Positions 1 to 9,043 of a DNA stretch of 64,000 bases are shown here, in pieces. Under the pieces are notes generated by a model that saw only the letters and a list, made by a program, of their open reading frames with translations, did not search any database and had not been told where the DNA came from. The stretch is from Lentisphaerota bacterium (GTDB taxonomy: Bacteria; Verrucomicrobiota; Kiritimatiellia; UBA8416; JAIOPI01), in contig JAIOPI010000018.1 of assembly GCA_021413965.1 (NCBI GenBank), positions 111,514-175,513 on the forward strand, in the 5' to 3' direction. Positions within the stretch are counted from its first letter, which is position 1; every line of letters begins with the position of its first letter. The position numbers were made by a program, and so were the translations under genes.

Positions 1-1
1 G

Positions 2-271
2 GTCACCAGCAACGTGCCGGGGATGCGCAACTACTTCACACGGGACGACCTGCTGCGGCGCGCGTACGTGGAGAACGCGCAGGTCAATCCGTCCATTCCG
101 ACGGAGGTCATCCCGCCGCTGCTGCCGAAGTCGCGGCCGGTGCACGAGTTTGTGAAGGTGGACATCTTCCTGCCCGGATGCCCGCCCCACGCGGATCTGA
201 TTTTCAAAACCGTGGCGGACCTGCTGGAGGGCCGCCTGCCCGATTCCACCCAGAAGGCCCGCTTCGGCTGA
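2..271 (+). CDS. hoxY: [NiFe] hydrogenase small subunit, C-terminal part (HoxY-like), partial
   Basis: The frame is open from the left edge, so the gene starts outside the window. The tail holds an LPGCPPHADLI segment. This matches the C-terminal Cys-Pro-Pro cluster region of HoxY/NuoB-type small subunits, where a cysteine ligates the proximal [4Fe-4S] cluster. Known role: passes electrons between the NiFe site of the large subunit and the diaphorase subunits, in the cytoplasm. The large subunit starts 16 nt downstream, so the two are co-transcribed. Only about 90 residues are visible. The family call rests on this motif and on the next gene. Confidence 0.85.
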   Translation, partial: VTSNVPGMRNYFTRDDLLRRAYVENAQVNPSIPTEVIPPLLPKSRPVHEFVKVDIFLPGCPPHADLIFKTVADLLEGRLPDSTQKARFG

Positions 272-287
272 CCGGCGAGGTACAATC

Positions 288-1712
288 ATGGCGAAGCATA
301 TTATCATCGATCCCGTCACCCGCATTGAAGGCCACTCGAAGATCACCATCTTCCTGAACGATCAGGGCAAGGTGGAGAACGCGCAGTTTCACGTGACGCA
401 GTTCCGCGGCTTCGAGAAGTTCGTGGAGGGGCGTCCCTTCCAGGAGATGCCGTCGCTGACGGCGCGCACCTGTGGCATCTGCCCGGTCAGCCACTTGATG
501 GCGGCGTCGAAGGCGTGCGACGACATCATGGCCGTGCGCATTCCAGCCACGGCGGCGAAGCTGCGGCGGGTGCTCAACCTGGCGCAGATGGTGCAGTCGC
601 ATGCGCTGAGCTTCTTTCACCTCAGTTCCCCCGATTTCCTGCTGGGGATGGACTCGGATCCGGTGGCGCGCAACATCCTGGGGGTGGCGGCCAAGTTTCC
701 GGAGCTGGCCCAGGACGGCATTTGGTTGCGGAAGTTCGGCCAGCAGGTGATTGAGCGGATGACCGGCAAGCGGGTGCATCCGGCCTGGGTGGTTCCGGGC
801 GGCGTCAGCAAGCCGCTGAGCGCGGAGGTCCGCGACCAGATACTCGCCGACGTCCCGAAGGCGCTCACCATCGCGCGCCGGACGCTGGAGTGGTTCAAGC
901 CGGCCATCAAGAAGTTCGAGGAGGAGATCAGCACCTTCGCCAACTTCCCGAGCCTGTTTCTCGGCCTGGTGACGCCGGACGGTTCGCTGGAGCACTACGA
1001 CGGGTTCATGCGCATCGTGGACTCCAATCGCAAGATCATCGCCGACAAGCTGGAGTCGAGCGCCTACGCGCATCACATCGGGGAAGCGGTGGAGCCGTTC
1101 AGCTACCTGAAGTCGCCCTTCTTCAAGCCGCTGGGCTATCCCGGTGGCATGTATCGCGTGGGGCCGCTCGCGCGCCTGAACGTTTGCGACCGCTGCGGCA
1201 CGCCGCTGGCGGACCGGGAACTGGCGGAGTTCCGCAAGCTGCAGGAGGGGGCCGTGCTCAGCTCCTTCCATTACCACTATGCCCGGCTGATCGAGATCGT
1301 CTACGGCATTGAGCGCCTGTCGGAGCTGCTGGGGTCGTCGGACATCCTCAGCACGCAGGTGCGCGCGGTGGCGAATCCGAACAAGTCCGAGGGCGTGGGC
1401 GTGTCGGAGGCGCCGCGCGGGACGCTGATTCACCACTACCGCATCGATCCGGACGGGCTGGTGACCTGGGCGAACCTGATCATCGCGACGGGGCACAACA
1501 ACCTGGCGATGAATCGCGGCATCACGCAGGCTGCCAAGCATTTCGTCACCGGGAAGAAGATTGCCGAAGGCGCGCTGAACCGGGTCGAGGCGGTCATCCG
1601 CTGCTACGATCCGTGTCTGAGTTGCTCGACGCACGCCCTTGGCCAGATGCCCCTGCAGGTGCAGCTGCGGGACGTCGAGGGAACCGTGCTTGACGAACAA
1701 CTTCGAGAGTGA
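288..1712 (+). CDS. hoxH: [NiFe] hydrogenase large subunit, group 3 (HoxH-like)
   Basis: 474 residues, the usual HoxH size. Both nickel-binding motifs are present: [10 protein letters not shown] near the N-terminus (C62, C65) and DPCLSCSTH near the C-terminus (C443, C446). About 25 residues starting ALGQMPL follow the last His. This is the extension a maturation endopeptidase removes after Ni-Fe insertion, and that protease is the next gene. Function: reversible H2 oxidation at a NiFe(CN)2CO site. The motif spelling and diaphorase neighbours place it in the cytoplasmic NAD(P)-linked group 3 (3c/3d-like). The exact subgroup needs a tree. Confidence 0.95.
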   Translation: MAKHIIIDPVTRIEGHSKITIFLNDQGKVENAQFHVTQFRGFEKFVEGRPFQEMPSLTARTCGICPVSHLMAASKACDDIMAVRIPATAAKLRRVLNLAQMVQSHALSFFHLSSPDFLLGMDSDPVARNILGVAAKFPELAQDGIWLRKFGQQVIERMTGKRVHPAWVVPGGVSKPLSAEVRDQILADVPKALTIARRTLEWFKPAIKKFEEEISTFANFPSLFLGLVTPDGSLEHYDGFMRIVDSNRKIIADKLESSAYAHHIGEAVEPFSYLKSPFFKPLGYPGGMYRVGPLARLNVCDRCGTPLADRELAEFRKLQEGAVLSSFHYHYARLIEIVYGIERLSELLGSSDILSTQVRAVANPNKSEGVGVSEAPRGTLIHHYRIDPDGLVTWANLIIATGHNNLAMNRGITQAAKHFVTGKKIAEGALNRVEAVIRCYDPCLSCSTHALGQMPLQVQLRDVEGTVLDEQLRE

Positions 1713-2187
1713 CACGACCTGCGCCACGCCATTCCTCGTGATTGGCTGGGGCAACGTGTTGCGCGGCGACGACGCCGCCGGGCGTCGTGTCGCCGAAGCG
1801 GTGGCGGCTTGGACGCGCCACGATGTCACGGCGCTGCCCGTTCACCAGTTGACCCCTGAACTTGCCGACACGCTGGCGGATGCGCGGCGTGTCGTGTTTG
1901 TTGATGCGTATGCAGCGGCCGGGACCGGCGCACCGGTGCGGGTGGAGCACTTGACCGCCGCGCCGGTGGGGCCCGGTGGGACGGTCGGGCATCACGGCGA
2001 TCCGGCGCACCTGCTCCAATTGGCTGGCCAGCTTTACGGCAACGTGCCGGATGCGTGGCTGATTGGTATTCCCGCCTTCAATTTTGCCCTGGGCGAGACC
2101 CTCTCGCCCGAAACCGCGCGCGGGGTGGCGGATGCGATGCAGCAGGTGGAACGCCTGCTGGCCGGCACGCTGCGCACCACGATTTGA
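1690..2187 (+). CDS. hoxW: hydrogenase maturation protease (HoxW/HycI family)
   Basis: Cleaves the C-terminal extension of the large subunit after nickel insertion. The N-terminal GWGNVLRGDDAAG is the family's GxGNxLxxDDxxG signature. A later VDA and a GHHGDP segment supply the expected Asp and His nickel-sensing residues. The ORF track starts at 1639. I prefer the TTG at 1690, which overlaps the hoxH end by 23 nt, has GAGGG about 8 nt upstream, and puts the signature near residue 16 as is usual. Length is then 165 aa, typical of the family. The overlap suggests translational coupling with its substrate. Confidence 0.88.
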   Translation: MTNNFESDTTCATPFLVIGWGNVLRGDDAAGRRVAEAVAAWTRHDVTALPVHQLTPELADTLADARRVVFVDAYAAAGTGAPVRVEHLTAAPVGPGGTVGHHGDPAHLLQLAGQLYGNVPDAWLIGIPAFNFALGETLSPETARGVADAMQQVERLLAGTLRTTI

Positions 2188-2312
2188 TCATCACGTTCTG
2201 AAGGGAAGGAACCGAGCCGCGGACGCCGCGGCCTACCGAGCACGATGGCACCGGCGAGCGATCCCGCGCGCCGGTGACCCTGCGACAAGCCGCACGCCAG
2301 AGGAGGAGCGCC

Positions 2313-2840
2313 ATGCTTACCGAAGCGGACAGCCGGCCGTTGACGCGCGAGGTTGTGGATGCCGTGATTGCACGCCATCCCGACCGCACCGGGGATGTGC
2401 TGGGTATCCTTGAGGAATTGCAGGAGGCCCATCCGCTGAAGTACCTCCCGCAAGCCACCCTGGAACTGGTGGCCAGCCTCACGGGCGTGGCACGCGCCCA
2501 GGTCTTCAGCGTCGTCACGTTCTACGCCTTCTTCAACCTCAAGCCGCAGGGGCGGCACACGGTCACCGTCTGCCGCGGCACGGCCTGCCATACGCGCGGC
2601 TCGAAGGCCCTGCTGACGACCCTCGAACATGCCGCAGGCGTCCAGCACGTGGAGGACGAGGATGGGACGGCGACGTCGTTCACCACGCCGGATCATCACC
2701 TGACGGTGCGTACGGTGGCGTGTTTTGGCCAGTGTGCGCTGGCCCCGGTGGTGACGGTGGATCACGCCATTTATGGGCGAGTGACCGACCACAAGCTGCG
2801 CAAGCTGGTGGCGGCGCTGGAAGAGCGAGGCGGGGCATGA
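2313..2840 (+). CDS. hoxE: NuoE/HoxE/HydC-like [2Fe-2S] subunit
   Basis: 175-residue thioredoxin-like ferredoxin subunit of the hydrogenase diaphorase. The cluster ligands are visible as CRGTAC (C-x4-C) and CFGQC (C-x3-C), and VVTFYAFFNL precedes them as in the NuoE family. ATG 2313 is preceded by AGGAGGAG at ideal spacing, so it is preferred over the track start at 2274. The gene overlaps the next by ATGA. The 125-nt gap to the protease gene contains only a short GC hairpin (CCGCGGACGCCGCGG). HydC-type subunits also occur in bifurcating hydrogenases, so HoxE is a position-based name. Confidence 0.9.
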   Translation: MLTEADSRPLTREVVDAVIARHPDRTGDVLGILEELQEAHPLKYLPQATLELVASLTGVARAQVFSVVTFYAFFNLKPQGRHTVTVCRGTACHTRGSKALLTTLEHAAGVQHVEDEDGTATSFTTPDHHLTVRTVACFGQCALAPVVTVDHAIYGRVTDHKLRKLVAALEERGGA

Positions 2841-5800
2841 AGATTCATGATCTGGATGGGCTGCACGACATTCGCCGCACGGGCATGATGAAACTGCTTC
2901 CCGGCAAGCCGCGCATTGCGGTGGGGATGGGAACGTGCGGCATGGGCAACGGCGCGCAGGGGATCCGGGCGGCGTTCGAGGCGGCGCTGCGCGAGCAGGG
3001 CGTGGACGCGCAGCTTACGTCGGTGGGGTGCTTCGGGTATTGCGCGGCGGAGCCGCTCGTGAACGTGCACGTGCCGGGGCAGCCGCTGGTGGTGCTGGGG
3101 CAGCTGACCGAAGAGGACGTGGCGGGGGTTGTGGCGGAGATTGCGGCGCGCCGGGCGCCGGTGGCGAAGGCGCTGTGCAAGATCGAAGAGTGGGACCACC
3201 TTACGGGACACGTCATGTACGGGCGCGGCCTGGCCGGCGTGCCAAACTGGAACGAGATTCCCTTTTTCAAGGGGCAGAAGAAGGTGGTGCTGCGCAACTG
3301 CGGCCTGATCAATCCCGATGACATCGAGGAATACATTGCCGTCGGCGGCTACCACGCGCTCTACCAGGCGACGCAGAAGGCCCACGCCAATGAGATCATC
3401 GAGGAGGTGCGGAAGTCGAAGCTGCGGGGGCGGGGTGGGGCGGGCTATCCGACGGGCGTGAAATGGGGGCTGTTGCAGAAGGCGGTGGGCGAGCCGAAGT
3501 ACGTCATCTGCAATGCGGACGAGGGCGATCCCGGCGCGTTCATGAACCGCAACGAGATCGAGAGCGATCCGCACATGCTCATCGAAGGCATGCTGATCGG
3601 CGCCTTCGCCATGGGCGCTTCCGAGGGCATTGTTTACCTGCGCGCGGAGTATCCGCTGGCAGTTCAGCGGCTGCGCCATGCGGTGGCCGAGGCGCGCGAG
3701 TTCGGGCTCATCGGCGATCATGTGCTCGGGACGAATTTTGCCTTCGACATCCAACTGGTGGAGGGCGCGGGGGCGTTTGTGTGCGGCGAGGAGACGGCCA
3801 TGATCGCGTCCCTCGAGGGGCGCGCCGGCCGGCCCCGGCCGCGGCCGCCCTTCCCGGCCCAGCGGGGGCTGTGGAACCAGCCCACCAACATCAACAATGT
3901 CGAAACCTGGTGCAACATCCCGGTCATCATCGCCCGCGGCGGGGCGTGGTTCGCGGAAATCGGAACCGCCACCAGCCCGGGGACGAAAGTCTTCTCGCTC
4001 GTCGGCAAGATTCAGAACACGGGGCTGGTGGAAATGCCGCTCGGCACGTCGCTGAGCACCGTCGTGTACGACATCGGGCAGGGGAGTCCGGCGGGCAAGC
4101 GCGTGAAGGCCGTGCAGACCGGCGGCCCGTCCGGCGGTTGCATTCCGGCCGAGCATTTCGACGTGGCGATGGACTACGAATCGCTGGCCCAACTGGGCGC
4201 CATCATGGGGTCGGGCGGCATGGTCGTGATGGACGAAGACAACTGCATGGTCGACGTGGCGCGGTATTTCATTGAGTTCACGCATGCTGAATCCTGCGGC
4301 AAGTGCGTGCCCTGCCGGGCGGGGCTTGATCAGGCCCTGCGGCTCCTGCGCAAGGTGACGGATGGGCAGGCGGAGGAGGCGGATCTCCAGACGCTCGAGG
4401 ACCTGGTGCAGATGATCAAGGTGATGTCCTTGTGCGGGCTGGGCCAGACGGCGCCCAACCCGGTGCTGACGACGCTGCGCTACTTCCGGCGGGAGTATGA
4501 GGAGCATCTGCGGGCGCATCGCTGCCGCGCGGGAGTTTGCGAGAAACTGTACCTGTCGCCGTGCGAGAACAGCTGCCCCTTGCACATGCGGATTCCGGGA
4601 TTCCTGGAACTGTTCAAGAGCGGGCGCGCGGCCGAGGCGGCCGAACTCATCTGGCTCGACAACCCGCTGCCCGGCTCGACGGGCCGGATCTGCCAGCATC
4701 CCTGCCAGAGCCAATGCCGGCGCGGGGCGGTGGATGCGCCGGTCAATATGCGTGAGGTGCATCGCTTCATTTCGGATCAGGTGTTCGCGGGGCCGCTACT
4801 CGCGGAGGTCCAGCGCCGGCTGGCCGGGCGGCGGCAGGCGGCGACGGGCAAGCGCGTGGCGGTGGTGGGCGCCGGGCCGTCGGGGCTGACGGCCGCGTAC
4901 TATCTGGCCTTGCTGGGACATACGGTCACGGTGTTCGAGGCGCGCGAAGAGGCCGGGGGGATGCTGCGGTATTCGCTGCCGCCATACCGGCTGCCGCGGG
5001 CGCTGCTGCGCCAGGAGGTCGCCGTCATCGAATCGCTGGGGGTGGCGTTTCGCTTCAACCAGAAGCTGGGGGCGGGGGTGTCGCTCGACGTGCTGGAGGC
5101 CGAATACGACGCGGTGTTCCTGGCGACGGGCACGTGGCGGGAAGTCAGCGCGGGCATCACGGGTGAGGATGTGCCTGGGGTGTGGCATGCGATCCGCTTT
5201 CTGGAGCAGGTGGCGCGCGAGGCGCCGACCCACATGGGCAAGCGCGTGGTGGTGATCGGTGGCGGCAACGCGGCCGTGGATTCGGCGCGCACGGCGCTGC
5301 GGCTGGGGGCGGACGTGACCATCGCCTATCGCCGCGCGCGGGCGGACATGCCGGCGATCGTCGAGGAAGTGGACGATGCCGAGGCCGAAGGCGTGAAATT
5401 GGAGTTCCTGGCGTCACCGCAGCGCGTGGTCTGCGACAAGCGCGGCCGCATCACCGGCCTGGAGTTGCGCCGGACCCGGCTGGGGGACTACGACCTGTCG
5501 GGGCGCCGGATGCCGGTGTCGACCGGGGAACTGTATGTGCTTCCGTGCGATGCGATCATCATGGCGATCGGGGAGACGCCCGATGCCGAGCCGTTGCGGC
5601 GGGCAGGCATCCAGGTCCGTGAGAACGACACGGCGGCTGCGGATTGGGTCACGTTCGAGACGAACCGGCCGCGGGTGTTTGCGGGCGGGGATCTCGTGAC
5701 GGGCTCCTCCAACGTGTCCGCGACCATGTCTACCGGCAAGGACGCTGCGCGGGCCATCGACCGCATGCTGACGGGCGGGGATCGCTTCGCGGACGTGCTG

Positions 5801-5983
5801 GGGCGGTTTGACGTGGCGACGGTGGTGCCGGCCGAGCCGGAGGGCGGGGCGCGCCGGGAGGGGCGCAAGATCCCGGCGGCCAAACGGCGCGGGGATTTCG
5901 AAGAAGTCGTGCAGGCCTTTACCGGGGCGCAGGCGGGTGCCGAGTGCCAGCGGTGCCTGCGGTGCGATGTGCGAGGGGCATAG
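2837..5983 (+). CDS. NuoF/HydB-like subunit fused to DPYD/GltD-type FeS-FAD-NAD(P)H oxidoreductase
   Basis: 1048 residues in one intact frame, starting at the ATGA overlap. Residues ~25-115 form a thioredoxin-like domain with only three of the four usual Cys (GTCGMG, GCFGYC). Residues ~130-550 are NuoF: GRGGAGYPTG and NADEGDPGAF for FMN and NADH, an SLBB region, and the N3 cluster ESCGKCVPC with a distal CGLGQTAPNP. Residues ~560-640 are a DPYD N-terminal two-cluster module (CENSCP, CQHPCQSQC). The remainder is GltD-like: VGAGPSG for FAD at ~673, IGGGNAAVDSA with YRR for NAD(P)H at ~804, and a second FAD motif GGDLVTGSSNV. A CQRCLRC tail ends it. Known HydB/HoxF proteins lack the GltD half, so the complex gains a second flavin. 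Bifurcation or NADPH linkage is inference. Confidence 0.9.
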   Translation: MKIHDLDGLHDIRRTGMMKLLPGKPRIAVGMGTCGMGNGAQGIRAAFEAALREQGVDAQLTSVGCFGYCAAEPLVNVHVPGQPLVVLGQLTEEDVAGVVAEIAARRAPVAKALCKIEEWDHLTGHVMYGRGLAGVPNWNEIPFFKGQKKVVLRNCGLINPDDIEEYIAVGGYHALYQATQKAHANEIIEEVRKSKLRGRGGAGYPTGVKWGLLQKAVGEPKYVICNADEGDPGAFMNRNEIESDPHMLIEGMLIGAFAMGASEGIVYLRAEYPLAVQRLRHAVAEAREFGLIGDHVLGTNFAFDIQLVEGAGAFVCGEETAMIASLEGRAGRPRPRPPFPAQRGLWNQPTNINNVETWCNIPVIIARGGAWFAEIGTATSPGTKVFSLVGKIQNTGLVEMPLGTSLSTVVYDIGQGSPAGKRVKAVQTGGPSGGCIPAEHFDVAMDYESLAQLGAIMGSGGMVVMDEDNCMVDVARYFIEFTHAESCGKCVPCRAGLDQALRLLRKVTDGQAEEADLQTLEDLVQMIKVMSLCGLGQTAPNPVLTTLRYFRREYEEHLRAHRCRAGVCEKLYLSPCENSCPLHMRIPGFLELFKSGRAAEAAELIWLDNPLPGSTGRICQHPCQSQCRRGAVDAPVNMREVHRFISDQVFAGPLLAEVQRRLAGRRQAATGKRVAVVGAGPSGLTAAYYLALLGHTVTVFEAREEAGGMLRYSLPPYRLPRALLRQEVAVIESLGVAFRFNQKLGAGVSLDVLEAEYDAVFLATGTWREVSAGITGEDVPGVWHAIRFLEQVAREAPTHMGKRVVVIGGGNAAVDSARTALRLGADVTIAYRRARADMPAIVEEVDDAEAEGVKLEFLASPQRVVCDKRGRITGLELRRTRLGDYDLSGRRMPVSTGELYVLPCDAIIMAIGETPDAEPLRRAGIQVRENDTAAADWVTFETNRPRVFAGGDLVTGSSNVSATMSTGKDAARAIDRMLTGGDRFADVLGRFDVATVVPAEPEGGARREGRKIPAAKRRGDFEEVVQAFTGAQAGAECQRCLRCDVRGA

Positions 5984-6007
5984 ATCCGGGAGATGTTGGA
6001 GGCCGCC

Positions 6008-6730
6008 ATGAAGCAGACGACCGGCAGGACGCTTGGAATCAAGATTGGCGGGGTGGAGGCTCAGGCGCGGGAAGGGGACACGATTCTGGATGTGGCCCGG
6101 GCGCTGGGCCTCTTCATTCCGACGCTGTGCACGTTCAAAGGGCTGTCGGCGGCGGGCGCCTGCCGGCTGTGCATGGTGGAGGTCCGCGGCGTGCCGCGCC
6201 TGCTGCCGGCCTGCGCCACCGCGGTGGCGGATGGGATGGACGTGACCATTGACTCGCCCAAGGTGGTTGCCTACCGCCGCCAGGTGATCGAACTGCTGCT
6301 GGCCGAGCGCAATCACATCTGTGCGGCCTGCGTGGCCAACGGCAATTGCGAGTTGCAGGAGATGGCGCTCAAGCTGGGGGTCACGCATACGCGCTATCCG
6401 TATCGGTATCCGGTGTTCAAGGTGGATGCGTCCCATGCCCGCTATGGCTTCGACGCCAATCGTTGCATCCTGTGCACCCGGTGCGTGCGGGTGTGCGAGG
6501 AGGTGGAAGGGGCGCGCACGTGGAACGTCATGGGGCGAGGCATCCGCTCCACGGTGGCCACGGACCTGCAGGAACCCTGGGGACGCTCGACGACCTGCAC
6601 GGCCTGCAGCAAGTGCATCCACGTATGCCCCACGGGCGCGCTGTTTGAGAAGGGCCGGGCGGTGGGCGAGATGCAGAAGCGGGAAAACGTCCTCCCTTAC
6701 CTGTCGAGCATGCGCAGCAGCGGGCGATAG
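6008..6730 (+). CDS. hoxU: HoxU/NuoG-like ferredoxin subunit of hydrogenase diaphorase
   Basis: 240 residues, the size of HoxU. Order: a plant-type [2Fe-2S] domain (LCTFKGLS, CRLCMVEV, PACAT), a His-Cys3 [4Fe-4S] motif (HICAACVANGNCELQ), then two ferredoxin-type [4Fe-4S] motifs (CILCTRCVRVCEE and CTACSKCIHVCPTG). The electron wire between hydrogenase and flavin subunits is therefore complete. The second ATG (6008) is chosen because GGAGG lies 5 nt upstream, while ATG 5993 has its purine run directly abutting. It is the last gene of the operon visible here. No H-cluster domain is present, so this is not an [FeFe] HydA. Confidence 0.92.
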   Translation: MKQTTGRTLGIKIGGVEAQAREGDTILDVARALGLFIPTLCTFKGLSAAGACRLCMVEVRGVPRLLPACATAVADGMDVTIDSPKVVAYRRQVIELLLAERNHICAACVANGNCELQEMALKLGVTHTRYPYRYPVFKVDASHARYGFDANRCILCTRCVRVCEEVEGARTWNVMGRGIRSTVATDLQEPWGRSTTCTACSKCIHVCPTGALFEKGRAVGEMQKRENVLPYLSSMRSSGR

Positions 6731-6849
6731 GGGGCATCGCTTGCCACTGCGACAGGCCAAGGGCAGCCGATCCCGCCAATGCCCATACCCGGATAGGCCA
6801 ACGTCGACCGATGTCGCGTTCGGCTCAGAGAGACGAGGAGGAGATCAAC

Positions 6850-7431
6850 ATGAGGGGAGCCCTTGCTGCGGCATCCATGCTTCTCGCAGGGATCGCGCAA
6901 TACGGCGACGCTCAACTGGTCGTCGCACCCGGAATTGATCCGCAGACCTTGCAGGCCGCGGTTGCTGTGGCTTGTCCCTACCAAGACTATGAACTCCTGT
7001 TTCAAGCCCATCAGGGCTCTCCGCAACCGGGAGCGCCCTGGCAAGACTTGACCACCGTGACCTTTGGCGGAACGAACTGCATGTATCAGCTCAACCTGGG
7101 AGACGTTCCCAGAAATGGCATCACATTTCGCGCCATGACACCGGGACCACCCGCTGTAATTGCGATTGACGAGTCCTACATTCCCTATCCGTCCGTCGAT
7201 ACACTGTCACTCGTTCTGAACAGCATGACCAATGCTCCCCCGAAGATGCGCTTCGGCATCACCGTACTTGGGAACGCTTATTCAAATCCTGTCTCATGCA
7301 GCGTGATGGCATCTCCTGCCATTGCATACTTCCGCCTGACTTCAACCAACGGCTGCCCCACGAACGCCACACTCCAATACTCAACGGACTTGCAGGCTGG
7401 CGGATGGACGACCACGATGAAGCAGGAGTGA
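6850..7431 (+). CDS. secreted hypothetical protein
   Basis: No family recognised. ATG 6850 has an AGGAGGAG ribosome site. The N-terminus MRGALAAASMLLAGIA looks like a signal peptide cut near DAQ. The body is low in charge and rich in Asn, Thr and Pro, with several Cys. The C-terminus holds LQYSTDLQAGGW, resembling the 'YSTDL..W' strand I associate with secreted beta-sandwich proteins of Verrucomicrobiota. The protein stops 7 residues after it, earlier than I would expect for such a domain. Base composition is visibly less GC-rich than its neighbours. It may be a truncated or acquired gene. Confidence 0.6.
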   Translation: MRGALAAASMLLAGIAQYGDAQLVVAPGIDPQTLQAAVAVACPYQDYELLFQAHQGSPQPGAPWQDLTTVTFGGTNCMYQLNLGDVPRNGITFRAMTPGPPAVIAIDESYIPYPSVDTLSLVLNSMTNAPPKMRFGITVLGNAYSNPVSCSVMASPAIAYFRLTSTNGCPTNATLQYSTDLQAGGWTTTMKQE

Positions 7432-7677
7432 GAGCCGAACCAAGCACCGGAGGCGACGCGGTGCCCGCGGGCCTCAATGCTGGCGTTCGGTGTGGGGAAC
7501 ATGAATTCAGCGAATGCGGCCGCGTGCCCTGTTCCGTGAGGCGTCCTCGTCGTCGCCCTCGTCATCGACGCATGGGCCGGCCATCGAGGACGAGGAGATC
7601 GGGGGCGGAGGGACGCTGACCAGGGCAAGCCCGCTTTCCGGCTTTCGCCGCCATCGATCGGGCGGTATGCTGGGGGC
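7432..7677. other. intergenic stretch between secreted protein and larA-like gene
   Basis: About 246 bp without a supported gene. Short overlapping ORFs here have no family features. The sequence holds Ser/Arg-codon-like repeats of TCGTC and GACGAGGAG that could pair loosely, but no clear terminator with a U tract. The larA-like ATG at 7678 is preceded by TGCTGGGGGC, a weak ribosome site. Confidence 0.4.
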
Positions 7678-8940
7678 ATGAAGATCGGGCTCAAGTACGG
7701 GACGGGGGATCTCAGCGTCGAGATACCGTCGGAGCGGGTGACCGTGATCCGTCCGGCGCACCAGCCGGGGCTGGCGGATGAGGCGCAGGCGTTCCAGGAG
7801 GCCGTGCGCCGCCCGATCGGGTCAAAGCCGCTTCGGGATCTCGTTGCGGCGGGCGAGCGGGTGGCCGTGGTCATTCCCGACCTGACGCGCCCCCTGCCGA
7901 GCGACCGCCTGCTGCGCTGGCTCTTTGCTGAACTGAACCACGTCCGCCCCGAGCACGTTACCATCATCAATGGCACCGGGACGCATCGGGGGAACACGGC
8001 GGCGGAACTGGAGCGCATGGTGGGGCCGGACATCCTGGCTCGCTATCGCGTGGTGAATCACGTGGCGACGGATCCGCAGCGCTTGCGGGTCGTGGGGACG
8101 CGGGCGTCCGGCAAGCCCATCGCGTTCAACCGGGACTATGTCGAAGCCGACCGGCGCATCGTGCTGGGGTTCATCGAACCGCACTTCATGGCGGGGTTTT
8201 CGGGCGGTTACAAGGGCGTGATGCCGGGCATCGCGGACCTGGATACGATTCTGGAGTATCATGGGGCGCGCATCGTGGGTGATCCGCGCAGCAACTGGGG
8301 CGAGTTGTCGGGCAACCCGACCCAGGACTACGTCAGGCACCACGGGGCGCTGTTGCCCGTGGATTTTCTGATCAACGTGACGCTGAACGCCCGCCGGGAG
8401 ATCACCGCGTACTTCTGCGGCGACGTGTTGCAGGCGCACAACGCCGGGTGCGCGGTGGCAAAGCGTACGGCGATGGCGGGCTTCGATGCGCCATTTCCGA
8501 TCGTGGTGACGACCAACTCCGGCTATCCGCTGGACTTGAACCTGTACCAGACGGTGAAAGGGCTGTCGGCGGCGGCCAAGATCGTCAGCCAAGGCGGGTT
8601 GATCTTGTGCGCGTCGCGCTGCAACGACGGGTTCCCCGAGCACGGCAATTTCAAGCGCCTGCTGCTGGAAAGCCGCGGGCCGCAGCCCCTGCTGGATACC
8701 ATCCATGCGCCGGGCTTTTCGCTGTTCGACCAGTGGGAAGCCCAGTTGCTGGCGATCATTCAGCTCAAGGCGCGCATCGGACTGCACAGTGAGCTGCCGG
8801 ACGACGACGTTCGCCGCGCGCACCTGATGCCCACCCACGACCTGTCGCGGGCCCTCCGCGATGAACTGGCCCGCACCGGTCCGGAGGCGGCGATTGCCGT
8901 GCTGCCCGAGGGGCCGATGTCGATCCCGTATCTGCGGTAG
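7678..8940 (+). CDS. larA: LarA-family protein (nickel-dependent lactate racemase-like, DUF2088)
   Basis: 420 residues. LarA racemases use a nickel-pincer nucleotide cofactor to interconvert 2-hydroxyacids. The visible family motifs are DLTRPLPSD, GTGTHR with its catalytic-type His, and HFMAGFSGGYKG, which holds the His and Lys that bind and anchor the cofactor. The superfamily covers several 2-hydroxyacid racemases and epimerases, so lactate is not certain. The larB/C/E cofactor genes are not in this window. It lies next to a nickel enzyme operon on the same strand, but 0.9 kb separates them and co-transcription is unproven. Confidence 0.85.
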   Translation: MKIGLKYGTGDLSVEIPSERVTVIRPAHQPGLADEAQAFQEAVRRPIGSKPLRDLVAAGERVAVVIPDLTRPLPSDRLLRWLFAELNHVRPEHVTIINGTGTHRGNTAAELERMVGPDILARYRVVNHVATDPQRLRVVGTRASGKPIAFNRDYVEADRRIVLGFIEPHFMAGFSGGYKGVMPGIADLDTILEYHGARIVGDPRSNWGELSGNPTQDYVRHHGALLPVDFLINVTLNARREITAYFCGDVLQAHNAGCAVAKRTAMAGFDAPFPIVVTTNSGYPLDLNLYQTVKGLSAAAKIVSQGGLILCASRCNDGFPEHGNFKRLLLESRGPQPLLDTIHAPGFSLFDQWEAQLLAIIQLKARIGLHSELPDDDVRRAHLMPTHDLSRALRDELARTGPEAAIAVLPEGPMSIPYLR

Positions 8941-9043
8941 GACGTGCGTGTCACGGCGTCGGCGGTTTGCGCCGGCCCTGCCTCTGCCTGGCGGCATCCC
9001 TCTCCATGGGAGGGGGAACCGACGACGTGCCGGCGGGGACGGG
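8941..9043. other. gap between convergent genes with imperfect hairpin
   Basis: This 103-bp gap between two gene ends contains CCCTCTCCATGGGAGGGGG, an imperfect GC-rich hairpin near 8999-9017 that could stop transcription from either side. There is no U tract, so a rho-independent terminator is only a possibility. Confidence 0.3.

Noticed and set aside
204-1829. 541-residue minus ORF opposite hoxH
   Set aside because: A high-GC shadow frame: Arg/His/Leu-rich, no family motif, opposite a certain gene.
2771-4762. 663-residue minus ORF opposite the NuoF fusion
   Set aside because: Same reason; the plus-strand frame carries all cofactor motifs.
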